Shown in pieces: positions 27,509 to 36,046 of a stretch of DNA of 64,000 nucleotides. The notes beneath the pieces are model-generated. The model did no database searches. It saw nothing but the letters and a program-made list of their open reading frames with translations, and had not been told where the DNA came from. The stretch comes from an uncultured Roseibium sp. (GTDB lineage Bacteria > Pseudomonadota > Alphaproteobacteria > Rhizobiales > Stappiaceae), in NCBI RefSeq assembly GCF_947494555.1, contig NZ_CANLVF010000002.1, positions 682,001 to 746,000 of the forward strand, read 5' to 3'. The position numbers and the translations under genes were made by a program. Positions within the stretch are counted from its first letter, which is position 1. Every line of letters begins with the position of its first letter.

Positions 27509-29176
27509 TCAACTGCGGTCCCGGAACCGGTTTGTGATTGGGTATCTGCGATCCTTGCCGAAATTCCGTTCGGTGATCTTGACGCCCGGTGGCGCCTGGC
27601 GCCGCTTGTACTCGGCAATATAAAGCAAATGCTCGATCCTGTGAATCAGAGCTTTGTCATGTCCGCGTTTTTCGATCTCGCCGACAGACATCTCCTCCTC
27701 GACAAGACATTCGAGAATATCATCCAGGACATCATAGGGTGGCAGGGAATCCTGGTCAGTCTGGTTCTCCCGCAGCTCCGCCGTTGGAACCTTGGTGATG
27801 ATGTTGGTGGGTATCACTTCACCATCGGGACCGAGCAAACCGGCAGGTTTTTGAGCGTTGCGCCAGGCTGAAAGGTGATAGACCTGGGTCTTATAGAGAT
27901 CCTTGATCGGGTTGTAGCCTCCGTTCATGTCCCCATAAAGGGTCGCATACCCGACTGACATTTCGGACTTGTTGCCCGTGGTCATGACCATCCGGCCAAA
28001 CTTGTTGGAAACCGCCATGAGAATGACGCCGCGCGCACGCGACTGGAGATTTTCCTCCGTCGTGTCTTCGTTGGTTCCAGCAAAGAGACCGCCCAGCGCG
28101 GATCTGAAGCCTTCGACAGGCTCGGCAATCGGCACCGTGTCATAGCGTATTCCGAGTGCCGACGCGCAAGCTGCCGCATCCTTGATGCTTTCGTCAGACG
28201 TATATCGATAAGGAAGCATGATCGCGTGAACGCGGTCGGCACCAAGGGCATCGACCGCCATCGCCGCGCAAATTGCCGAATCGATACCACCTGACAAGCC
28301 CAGTACGACGCCCGGAAACCCGTTCTTGTCGACATAGTCGCCAAGCCCCAGAACACAGGCGCGCCAGTTGGCTTCGTCGAGATCCGGCAGTTTCGCGACC
28401 TCGCCGCTTTCGCAAATCCAGCCGTCGCCTGACCTCTTCCAGTCGCTGATGCCGAGCGCCGCTTCGAACTGGGGCATCTGGAATGCAAGCGAACGGTCCG
28501 CCTGCAGCGCGAACGAGCCGCCGTCGAACACAAGTTCATCCTGCCCGCCAAGCTGATTGCAGTAGACAAGCGGCAAGCCGGTTTCGACGACGCGCGATAC
28601 AACAATCTGCAGCCGTTCCTCGGCGCGATTTACCCAATAAGGCGATCCATTAGGAACCAGAAGCAGCTCCGCACCTGTTTCCTCTAGGCACTCGCAGACT
28701 TCATCATTCCAGATATCTTCACAGACCGGCAAGCCTATGCGCACGCCTCGAAAATCAACGGGTCCGGGCAGCGGTCCGGCGGTAAACACCCGTTTTTCGT
28801 CGAAAACGCTGTAATTGGGCAGATCGTATTTGTAACGCACTGCGCGCACTTCACCCTGGTCCAAAAGAACAACCGCGTTGTACACCTCTCCGTCGCTGCC
28901 CACCCAAGGCGTTCCGACCACAAGCCCGGGGCCACCATCGGAGGTCTCGGCAGCAAGCTGCTCGGCGGCTTCCATGCATCTTTGAACGAAGGCCGGCTTC
29001 AGAACGAGGTCTTCCGGCGGATAGCCTGCAAGAACCAGTTCGGAGAAAAGAACCAGATGCGCGCCTTTGTCGGCAGCGTCGCGACGTGCCTTGCGGACAA
29101 GCTCCGCATTGCCGGAAACGTCACCTACTGTCGGATTGAGCTGCGCAACCGCCAGCCTGAATTGATCGGTAATCAT
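27509..29176 (-). CDS. nadE: Glutamine-dependent NAD+ synthetase
   Basis: A 555-residue enzyme converting nicotinic acid adenine dinucleotide to NAD+. The N-terminal half is a nitrilase-fold glutaminase with Glu in SELVLAGYPPEDL, Lys in VRYKYDLPNYSVFDEKR and the nucleophilic Cys in GLPVCEDIWND. The C-terminal half is the synthetase domain, with the ATP pyrophosphatase loop LGLSGGIDSAI and downstream TTGNKSEMSVGYATLYGD. Both halves look complete, so it can use glutamine as nitrogen donor. It is followed by the MFS gene on the same strand. Confidence 0.96.
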   Translation of the reverse strand: MITDQFRLAVAQLNPTVGDVSGNAELVRKARRDAADKGAHLVLFSELVLAGYPPEDLVLKPAFVQRCMEAAEQLAAETSDGGPGLVVGTPWVGSDGEVYNAVVLLDQGEVRAVRYKYDLPNYSVFDEKRVFTAGPLPGPVDFRGVRIGLPVCEDIWNDEVCECLEETGAELLLVPNGSPYWVNRAEERLQIVVSRVVETGLPLVYCNQLGGQDELVFDGGSFALQADRSLAFQMPQFEAALGISDWKRSGDGWICESGEVAKLPDLDEANWRACVLGLGDYVDKNGFPGVVLGLSGGIDSAICAAMAVDALGADRVHAIMLPYRYTSDESIKDAAACASALGIRYDTVPIAEPVEGFRSALGGLFAGTNEDTTEENLQSRARGVILMAVSNKFGRMVMTTGNKSEMSVGYATLYGDMNGGYNPIKDLYKTQVYHLSAWRNAQKPAGLLGPDGEVIPTNIITKVPTAELRENQTDQDSLPPYDVLDDILECLVEEEMSVGEIEKRGHDKALIHRIEHLLYIAEYKRRQAPPGVKITERNFGKDRRYPITNRFRDRS

Positions 29177-29273
29177 GGGAATAGCACCAGGATGAGTCTT
29201 TCATCCCTGATTTAGCGCCAAGGCCGGATGGTTGCAATCACTCAGATCCGTATAACCGACCAACGCATCAACA

Positions 29274-29843
29274 CTACAGCAGCGCAAGCCCGGTATCGTC
29301 TTCCGGCTCTGCATCGGATGCATCATCAGAGATACCGGCGATGTTGAGCTTTCTCGACTTTTGCTGAGAACCGGGTCCCATTATGCCTTTTGACCTGCCC
29401 TGCATTTCCTGCCGCTCGAGAATATCTCCGATGTGGCGGTAGAGAATCGCCGGAGCAATCGGCTTGGCGACAAAACCGTGGACACCGATTCCCATCGCCT
29501 CCAGGATGGTCGCGCGGTTGGCATGTGCTGAAATCACGAGAACCGGCACGGTTGAAATCACCATATCGTGGTCACCGCGCAAAATTCTCAGGAATTCACT
29601 GCCGCCAAATGGGTTCATGACCCAGTCGAGCAAAACGATGTCTGGCTTGCGGTCGACGACCAGTTCCAAAGCCTCAGCACCATCACTTGCTTCAAAGATG
29701 GACCGGACGCCGAAACCGGAGAGCACCGAACGTACGATCGTGCGCATGTGTGGATTGTCTTCCGCGATCAGGCACGAAATTCTCGAAAGATCCCACTTGT
29801 CACGCAACTCGGTTTCTCCGCCACTCAAGTCAATGAGGCCCAA
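29274..29843 (-). CDS. Single-domain response regulator
   Basis: A receiver-only protein of 189 residues. Acidic residues are in CLIAEDNPHMR, the phospho-acceptor Asp is in IVLLDWVMNPF, the switch Ser is in VLVISAHAN and the conserved Lys is in GFVAKPIAP. The C-terminal 55 residues are a low-complexity tail ending in an acidic stretch, with no output domain, so it probably works by protein contact. No ATG fits: the frame begins with TTG at 29843, and another TTG at 29807 has a better GGAG ribosome site. The partner kinase is not nearby. Confidence 0.85.
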   Translation of the reverse strand: MGLIDLSGGETELRDKWDLSRISCLIAEDNPHMRTIVRSVLSGFGVRSIFEASDGAEALELVVDRKPDIVLLDWVMNPFGGSEFLRILRGDHDMVISTVPVLVISAHANRATILEAMGIGVHGFVAKPIAPAILYRHIGDILERQEMQGRSKGIMGPGSQQKSRKLNIAGISDDASDAEPEDDTGLALL

Positions 29844-29912
29844 TATGAGAAACGAGCGTTAAATGTGGCTTACTAGAGTTGCAAAAATTTCACAAAGCCC
29901 GCTTTGAGAACC

Positions 29913-29937
29913 AAAAAGGGTGGCCGGAGCCACCCTT
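29913..29937 (-). terminator. Terminator of the DAHP synthase gene
   Basis: AAGGGTGGC (29916-29924), loop CGGA, GCCACCCTT (29929-29937): a 9-bp stem followed by a T-run on the minus strand (A-run at 29913-29917), 32 bases after the gene ends. Confidence 0.85.
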
Positions 29938-29968
29938 CAAGGTACCGTTATGAGACTTGAACGCCTGC

Positions 29969-31351
29969 TCAGGCGCTTGCGGCGATCGGTTGAGCCTGGC
30001 GTCCGTCACGTTCTTTCTTGAGGTTTTCGGCGATCAGGAACGCCAATTCCAAGGCCTGGTCTGCATTCAGGCGCGGATCGCAATGCGTGTGATAGCGGTC
30101 ACCGAGTTGCTCGGCAGTCAGAGCACGCGCACCGCCCGTGCATTCGGTGACGTTGCGGCCGGTCATTTCGACATGGACACCGCCGGCATGCGTTCCTTCG
30201 GCCCTGTGGACTTCAAAGAAACTCTCCACCTCTTTCAGGATGCGGTCGAACGGTCTGGTTTTGTAGCCGCCCGCCGTGATGGTATTGCCGTGCATGGGGT
30301 CGCATGACCAGATCACCGACCTGCCTTCGCGCTCAACAGCCTGAACTAGTTGCGGCAAATGGTCGAACACCTTGTCCGCACCAAAGCGCGCGATCAGGGT
30401 CAAACGACCAGGCTCATTGTCCGGGTTGAGAAGGTCGATAAGCTCCATCAATCCGTCAGGTGTCAGCGACGGTCCGCATTTCAAGCCGATCGGGTTTTTG
30501 ATCCCGCGGAAGAATTCAACATGCGCATGGTCCGGTTGCCGTGTCCGGTCACCGATCCAGAGCATGTGGCCCGATGTCGCGTACCAGTCTCCGGAAGTGG
30601 AATCGACACGCGTGAGCGCTTCTTCGTAGCCCAGCAGCAACGCTTCGTGGCTTGTGAAGAAATCTGTGCCACGCATTTGCGGCACATTGTCCGAGCTGAT
30701 GCCGCACGCGCGAATGAATGCCAGGGCTTCCGTGATCCGGTCGGCCAGTTCCTTGTATCGGTGACCTTGCGGGCTGTCGGTAATAAAGCCGAGCATCCAC
30801 TGGTGCACCTGATCAAGGTTGGCGAAACCGCCTTGCGCAAACGCACGAAGAAGGTTCAAGGTCGCTGCAGACTGGCGATAGGCCATCGCCATCCGGCCCG
30901 GATCCGGTATCCGGCTGTCTGAAGAAAAATTGATATCGTTGATAATGTCGCCGCGATAGCTCGGCAGTTCCACGTCGTCCTTCTTTTCAAAATTCGACGA
31001 GCGCGGTTTTGCGAATTGGCCCGCGATGCGGCCAACCTTAACGACAGGCTGGCTCGCAGCGTAGGTCAGAACAACCGCCATCTGAAGAAAGACGCGGAAA
31101 AAGTCGCGGATGTGATCGGGATGGTGCTCGGCAAAGCTCTCTGCACAGTCACCGCCCTGCAGCAGAAAACCGTTGCCGGCAGCGACATCGGCGAGTTGCT
31201 GTTTCAGCGCGCGCGCCTCACCTGCAAACACGAGCGGCGGATACGTCGACAGGCGCTGTTCAACACTCGCCACAGTCTCTTGATCCGGGTATTCCGGAAC
31301 CTGCAAGATCGGCTTCGATCTCCATGTTTCCGGGCTCCACTTCTCCGCCAT
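29969..31351 (-). CDS. Class II 3-deoxy-7-phosphoheptulonate synthase
   Basis: A 460-residue enzyme of the plant-like (class II) DAHP synthase family. It condenses phosphoenolpyruvate and erythrose 4-phosphate at the entry to the shikimate pathway. Family hallmarks include [11 protein letters not shown] with the metal-binding Cys, [27 protein letters not shown] and [10 protein letters not shown] 31351 starts at the conserved [10 protein letters not shown] and has a GGAG ribosome site; the frame is open to 31408. It is a single gene with a strong terminator, divergent from the VIT1-family gene. Confidence 0.95.
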   Translation of the reverse strand: MAEKWSPETWRSKPILQVPEYPDQETVASVEQRLSTYPPLVFAGEARALKQQLADVAAGNGFLLQGGDCAESFAEHHPDHIRDFFRVFLQMAVVLTYAASQPVVKVGRIAGQFAKPRSSNFEKKDDVELPSYRGDIINDINFSSDSRIPDPGRMAMAYRQSAATLNLLRAFAQGGFANLDQVHQWMLGFITDSPQGHRYKELADRITEALAFIRACGISSDNVPQMRGTDFFTSHEALLLGYEEALTRVDSTSGDWYATSGHMLWIGDRTRQPDHAHVEFFRGIKNPIGLKCGPSLTPDGLMELIDLLNPDNEPGRLTLIARFGADKVFDHLPQLVQAVEREGRSVIWSCDPMHGNTITAGGYKTRPFDRILKEVESFFEVHRAEGTHAGGVHVEMTGRNVTECTGGARALTAEQLGDRYHTHCDPRLNADQALELAFLIAENLKKERDGRQAQPIAASA

Positions 31352-31409
31352 TTTTTCTACTCCTACTGGACGCGCGCCATGTCTCGCATTGTTGCGCGCG
31401 ATCCGCACT

Positions 31410-31466
31410 ATTCTAGATCTTTTCCGTTTGCGCTTCTAAAGCAAACGTGCGGCGTTATACACGCCG
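31410..31466. promoter_or_regulatory. Divergent promoter region with TTCTAGA/TTCTAAA and a hairpin
   Basis: TTCTAGA (31410-31416) and TTCTAAA (31433-31439) resemble half-sites of the rhizobial iron control element bound by Irr, but the standard TTTAGAA-N3-TTCTAAA palindrome is absent. CGGCGT (31450-31455) and ACGCCG (31461-31466) can form a short hairpin. The link to the VIT1-family metal transporter is suggestive only. Confidence 0.25.
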
Positions 31467-31626
31467 ATGAATGCTAACGCCACAGGGTAAATCAGCCAAA
31501 TTCGCGCCTATCGTGGCACAACATCTTGCCGAAGCGCCTTGTTCATGCCCAAGCACGTTGACTTTGATCATGGCTCCATTCGTTCTTACCGCTCACGCTG
31601 TCTGTTCGATAGACCAGGACAGACAA

Positions 31627-32358
31627 ATGCCCGTTCCCGTTTTGGAGCACAGTCACCGGCCCGACGAAATCGCGTCCAGACTTTCTGTAAGGCCCAAAGC
31701 CAGTTACCTGCGCGACTGGATCTACGGCGGCATTGATGGCGCTGTTACCACGTTCGCTATCGTTGCAGGCGCTGTTGGCGCGTCGCTGACGCCCAATATC
31801 ATCCTTGTTCTTGGGGTGGCAAATCTTCTCGCAGACGGCTTTTCTATGGCAGCGGCGAATTACAGCGGCTCGAAATCTGAAGATGAGGCCTATGCCCGCC
31901 TTCTGGCCATCGAGGAAAAGCACATCTGCCTTGCGCCAGAAGGCGAAAGGGAAGAAATCAGGCAGATTTTCAGGGCCAAGGGATATGAAGGCGACGACCT
32001 TGACGACCTGGTGCGCCTTGTCACGTCCAACCGGGCGACGTGGCTCGAAACAATGATGCAGGCGGAGTACGGTCTCACAGCAAGCACACGCTCACCGCTC
32101 AAAGCGGCATGCGCGACGTTTGCCGCCTTCGTCTTCTGCGGCAGTCTCCCGCTTTTGCCGTTTGTCTTTGGCTTCAGATCATCCGCGGTCTATACGACAA
32201 TTCTTACCGCACTCGCTTTTTTCCTGATTGGTTCGATCAAGTCACGCTGGTCGACAAAGGGCTGGCTGTATTCGGCGTTCGAAACGACGGGAATTGGACT
32301 TTCGGCGGCCGCAATTGCCTATCTCGCGGGTTACCTCCTGCGTGGAATAAGTGTTTGA
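31627..32358 (+). CDS. VIT1/CCC1-family metal transporter
   Basis: A 243-residue inner-membrane protein of the vacuolar iron transporter family. The first helix region carries the signature RDWIYGGIDGAVTTFA, followed by GVANLLADGFSMAAANY. A cytoplasmic metal-binding insertion rich in Glu and Asp (about 85-130) comes next, then three C-terminal helices, giving five in all. The family exports iron or manganese from the cytoplasm. ATG 31627 has an AGGA ribosome site; the open frame reaches back to 31471. It is divergent from the DAHP synthase and convergent with the cyclotransferase-like gene. Confidence 0.9.
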   Translation: MPVPVLEHSHRPDEIASRLSVRPKASYLRDWIYGGIDGAVTTFAIVAGAVGASLTPNIILVLGVANLLADGFSMAAANYSGSKSEDEAYARLLAIEEKHICLAPEGEREEIRQIFRAKGYEGDDLDDLVRLVTSNRATWLETMMQAEYGLTASTRSPLKAACATFAAFVFCGSLPLLPFVFGFRSSAVYTTILTALAFFLIGSIKSRWSTKGWLYSAFETTGIGLSAAAIAYLAGYLLRGISV

Positions 32359-32380
32359 TGAGACCTTATGCGATAGCGTT

Positions 32381-32974
32381 TCAGCGTGGCCCGATAAAGT
32401 TCAAGCCATGGGATTTCGTCGCCATGTCGATCGCATCGCGCACCTGTTCATCAAGCGTGACGGCTCTTGGATAGACCGGCGCGTGCCTGTCCTTGAGAAC
32501 GGGTACATGCCATCCCTCTGTTGTCTCCAGAAAATGCTCGATGCCGTCTTTGCCCCACAAGCGATAGAAACCGGCCAGCACGCAGTCGAGGTAACTCTGC
32601 AGTATCGGGTGGGTTTCGGTTCCCCACCGGTAATGCTCAGGCGCGGCCACAAAGACAAAAAGGTCTCCCGGCCCCTCGTCCTGCGCCGTGTCGCATCGGA
32701 ACGAAACGCCGAGCGAACCGACCTTGCGATATCTTTTTTCGCGGCGCTCAAGCTCTTCGAGCCCGGTGCGGGGTTCACGCACCATGACACCCCAGATCTC
32801 CTTCCCCGGATCTTCGCGGATACTGAGAGCGCATCGGCCCTGACCCTCGCTTCCTTCACCGCAAACACGCCACTCGCGCACCCAGCCTTTGAGCCTGCCA
32901 GGTGTCGCGTCCGCTTTCGGCGGCAGCGTGTCAAGATTGACGAGGGAGCCATAACCAAAATATGTGATCGTCAT
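32381..32974 (-). CDS. Gamma-glutamylcyclotransferase-like protein
   Basis: A 197-residue protein with the cyclotransferase fold. It begins with the substrate-binding signature YFGYGSLVN, and a candidate catalytic Glu is in LERREKRYR. The family turns gamma-glutamyl compounds into 5-oxoproline; some members act on glutathione (ChaC type), others on gamma-glutamylamines, and some are not enzymes. The length and YGSLVN start suit this broader family. ATG 32974 is chosen as the domain start; upstream codons to 33055 look noncoding. It is divergent from the class V aminotransferase. Confidence 0.82.
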   Translation of the reverse strand: MTITYFGYGSLVNLDTLPPKADATPGRLKGWVREWRVCGEGSEGQGRCALSIREDPGKEIWGVMVREPRTGLEELERREKRYRKVGSLGVSFRCDTAQDEGPGDLFVFVAAPEHYRWGTETHPILQSYLDCVLAGFYRLWGKDGIEHFLETTEGWHVPVLKDRHAPVYPRAVTLDEQVRDAIDMATKSHGLNFIGPR

Positions 32975-33028
32975 TGAGCGCAGGTCTTTGATTTGCGGAC
33001 TGCCAATAACACGGAGCCGAAGGTTGCC

Positions 33029-34222
33029 ATGATCGTCCCGTCCCTTTCCCGGCATGATGTTGCGGTATTAAGAGAAGATACACCCGGTTTAGGGGAGCTC
33101 ATCCACTTTAACAATGCCGGAACCGGACTGGCCCTAAAGCCCGTTCTCAATGCCGTCATTGGTCATCTGGAAGCGGAAGCCAATCTGGGCGGCTATGAAG
33201 CTGCGGCCAGGGCAAAATCGAGCCTTGATACCTTTTACTCGGCGCTCGCAGCACTGATCGGCAGCAAACCACACGAGATTGCCTACGTCGAAAACGCAAC
33301 GCGTGCCTGGGACATGGCGTTTTACGGAGTTGATTTTCGGGAGGGCGACCGCATCGTCACCGGGCGGGCCGAGTATGTTTCGAACTATGTTGCCTTCCTG
33401 CAAATGAAAAAGCGCAAGGGGGTAGAAATCGATGTTGTCGAAGATGATGCCGACGGCCAGATCGATCTGAAGGCACTGAACAGCGCCATCACTGCCAGGA
33501 CGCGTCTGATCGCCCTCACCCACATTCCAACATTTTCGGGCCTGATCAACCCGGCAGAGGATGTCGGTGAAATCGCCCGGTCCAAGAAAATTCTTTATCT
33601 CCTCGACGCGTGTCAGTCGGCAGGACACATCCCGCTCAACGTCAACGCAATCGGCTGTGACATGCTGTCCGGAACAGGCCGCAAGTATCTCCGCGGTCCG
33701 CGGGGGACCGGTTTTTTGTATGTCAGCGATCAGATCCTGGATCAGCTGGATCCGCCTTTTGTTGATCTGCAATCAGCGAACTGGCTGGACGACAACACCT
33801 ATGAGCTCGTGCCGCATGCCCAGAGGTTCGAAACGTGGGAGCGCTATGTGGCTGGCCAGATCGGACTTGGCGTTGCCGTCACCTACGCCATCGGATTTGG
33901 AATGGAGCGGATCGGAAACCGGATCTGTGCGCTCGCGGCACAGCTTAGGACCGAACTCTCAGCACTCTCAGATGTAACGCTGCACGACAAAGGCGCGCGC
34001 AAGGGCGGGATCGTTACGTTTACAGTCGACGGCGAAGCGCCTGGCGAGACCCAGCTGCGATTGTCGAAAGCCGGCATAAACGTCTCGGTCAGCAGCGCAA
34101 CCTCTGCGCAGATCGATCTGCCGCACCGCGGCCTGGACGCAGTCGTGCGCGCCTCCTTGCATGCGTTCAATACAGAAGACGAAATAGAACGTTTCGTTAA
34201 GGCTCTCGGCAAATCGGAGTGA
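33029..34222 (+). CDS. Class V aminotransferase (cysteine desulfurase-like fold)
   Basis: A 397-residue pyridoxal-phosphate enzyme. The substrate loop FNNAGTGL is near the N-terminus, followed by VENATRAWDMAF, THIPTFSGLINPAEDV and the cofactor Asp in LLDACQSAGH. The Schiff-base Lys is in SGTGRKYLRGPRGTGFLYV. It belongs to the family containing cysteine desulfurases, isopenicillin N epimerase and EgtE. A cysteine in the mobile catalytic loop of true desulfurases is not evident, so lyase or epimerase chemistry is more likely. ATG 33029 has GAAGG 5 bases upstream; the frame opens earlier with a TTG at 32993. The substrate is unknown. Confidence 0.85.
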   Translation: MIVPSLSRHDVAVLREDTPGLGELIHFNNAGTGLALKPVLNAVIGHLEAEANLGGYEAAARAKSSLDTFYSALAALIGSKPHEIAYVENATRAWDMAFYGVDFREGDRIVTGRAEYVSNYVAFLQMKKRKGVEIDVVEDDADGQIDLKALNSAITARTRLIALTHIPTFSGLINPAEDVGEIARSKKILYLLDACQSAGHIPLNVNAIGCDMLSGTGRKYLRGPRGTGFLYVSDQILDQLDPPFVDLQSANWLDDNTYELVPHAQRFETWERYVAGQIGLGVAVTYAIGFGMERIGNRICALAAQLRTELSALSDVTLHDKGARKGGIVTFTVDGEAPGETQLRLSKAGINVSVSSATSAQIDLPHRGLDAVVRASLHAFNTEDEIERFVKALGKSE

Positions 34223-34327
34223 TTTTTCGCGAGAACAAGAGGGCGGAGCACGCTGCGTTAAGCTTCATCTGGTATTCGAATTACCAGATTGAAGGGGGTG
34301 TCAGCTTTGCTGGGAAACGACGCAGAC

Positions 34328-35854
34328 ATGGGACAGTCGTATGTTGCGGCCACGAGCCGTGCAACGACGGGACGGCAGATCAAGATCTGGATCTTCGGCC
34401 TGGCCGTATTGCTGATCGTTTTATCAACAGCCTCGCTTACCTTCATTGCCCATCTGGCCTGGAGAGAGGCCGACAGACGCTCGCTTGAAGGCGACAAACT
34501 TCGTTTCACCAGCGCGATGAATTCCTACCAGCGCCTCATTGCGATGGATCAGACGGACATAGCGCAATGGGACGAGACCTTTATGGCGCTGCAGCGTCCG
34601 CTGGACCGGGATTTCATCGAAGGCCAGTTCATCGCTGAGATTTGGGAGCAGTTCGATCTGGAGCGAACATTCATCGTTTCCACGAGCGGCGATCTGGTCG
34701 CACAAGCTCTTGAAGACAATGTGCGATTTCCAGAGCGGATGACGCCGGCGGATCCGGTCATCCGAGAGTTGGCGCAACGGACACGGGAAAGCTTCGAAGC
34801 CAGAAAACGTCAATCGAATTCCGGTTTCGCCGAGTGGTACTTGCCGCAATCGGTCTTGCTTGATGTCTCCAATTCCGCCTTTGCGACGATCGACGGCAAG
34901 CCGGCTCTTCTTGTCGCCGTGCCGATATTGCCTGACTATGGACGCGTAAGGCTCACCGGTGAGTATCCGGCTGTCCTGGTCAACGCGGTTTACTTCGACG
35001 ACTTCCTCGTTTCAGAACTCAACGAAACGCTTAACTACCGGGATCTGACATTCCAAGTCGGTGAACCTGCCAATATGCATCCGACAAATCACCTCATCTG
35101 GGCTGCGGATGGATCGGTCCTCGGCTATTTCAGCTGGGATCAGGCCAAGCCCGGTCTGCATATCTGGCTCATGGCTCTGCCGCTTATTTTGCTGATGACA
35201 GTGATCATTTCGGTTATCGCCTTCGCTGCCGCAGCGAGGATCAGCCGCCTGTCGAATTCGCTTGAAGAAAGCGAACGCAAAAATCATCACTTTGCGAACC
35301 ACGATGCATTGACGGGACTGCCGAACCGTCACCACTTTTCCGACCGTCTCGCCTATTCGATCGACAGTCTCCCTGAAAAAGGGTTTGCCCTGTTCACCTG
35401 TGACCTGGATCGTTTCAAACCAATAAACGATACTTACGGGCACGAAGCCGGTGACAAGGTTTTGTGCCAGGTCGCCGCGAGATTTCAGACCCATTTCGGC
35501 AAGGACGCGGTCGTCTGCCGGATCGGCGGTGATGAGTTCATCGTGCTCCTGACGGCCTATTCCAGCCTTCAGGAACTGGAAGATCTCGCCGATCAGCTCC
35601 AAGAATCCATGTCAGCTCCCATAGAGGTCGGTCACGGCGAGAACGTTGAGGTTGGTGTTAGCATCGGCATCGCGACTGCCCCTGAGTGCGGTCTGAATGA
35701 CAAGGACCTTATCCGGATGGCCGACATGGCTCTTTACCGGGCCAAAGAGAACGGTCGCAATGCGATCGAGTTTGCCGCACCACTTTATCTGGAAGCAAGA
35801 TCCGGCGCCGCGCATTCCGACCAGACCTATTCAAGACGCACCGCCGCGAAATAA
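34328..35854 (+). CDS. Membrane diguanylate cyclase with CHASE4-like sensor (first of tandem pair)
   Basis: A 508-residue membrane protein. One helix near the N-terminus and a second at about 275-300 enclose a periplasmic CHASE4-like domain (DIAQWDETFMAL, AVPILPDYGRV). The cytoplasmic GGDEF domain (HDALTGLPNRHHF to the end) has an intact RIGGDEF core but lacks the RxxD inhibition site, since positions -9 and -6 are Gly and Ala. It should make cyclic di-GMP in response to an unknown signal. ATG 34328 has a weak ribosome site; TTG starts at 34289 or 34307 follow an AAGGGG run and are real alternatives. A paralogue follows at 36047. Confidence 0.88.
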   Translation: MGQSYVAATSRATTGRQIKIWIFGLAVLLIVLSTASLTFIAHLAWREADRRSLEGDKLRFTSAMNSYQRLIAMDQTDIAQWDETFMALQRPLDRDFIEGQFIAEIWEQFDLERTFIVSTSGDLVAQALEDNVRFPERMTPADPVIRELAQRTRESFEARKRQSNSGFAEWYLPQSVLLDVSNSAFATIDGKPALLVAVPILPDYGRVRLTGEYPAVLVNAVYFDDFLVSELNETLNYRDLTFQVGEPANMHPTNHLIWAADGSVLGYFSWDQAKPGLHIWLMALPLILLMTVIISVIAFAAAARISRLSNSLEESERKNHHFANHDALTGLPNRHHFSDRLAYSIDSLPEKGFALFTCDLDRFKPINDTYGHEAGDKVLCQVAARFQTHFGKDAVVCRIGGDEFIVLLTAYSSLQELEDLADQLQESMSAPIEVGHGENVEVGVSIGIATAPECGLNDKDLIRMADMALYRAKENGRNAIEFAAPLYLEARSGAAHSDQTYSRRTAAK

Positions 35855-36046
35855 CCTTCAAGCGTCGAGATAGCGCCCGAATTAGGCAAGACTTACAATA
35901 TTTAAATAAAAATGCCTCGCGTCTATCACTAATAATTCATCTTCGCGAACACCATCGCCACGTCTTATTAATTCCTTTCATTTTACACTGTATAGAATCT
36001 CGAATGACTTAAAATAACTTTACGTAGCATCTTAAGAGACTGCAAC

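Noticed and set aside
31352..31626. Manganese or iron riboswitch upstream of the VIT1-family gene
   Set aside because: Only a 6-bp hairpin is visible; the conserved core of the yybP-ykoY manganese riboswitch is not present.
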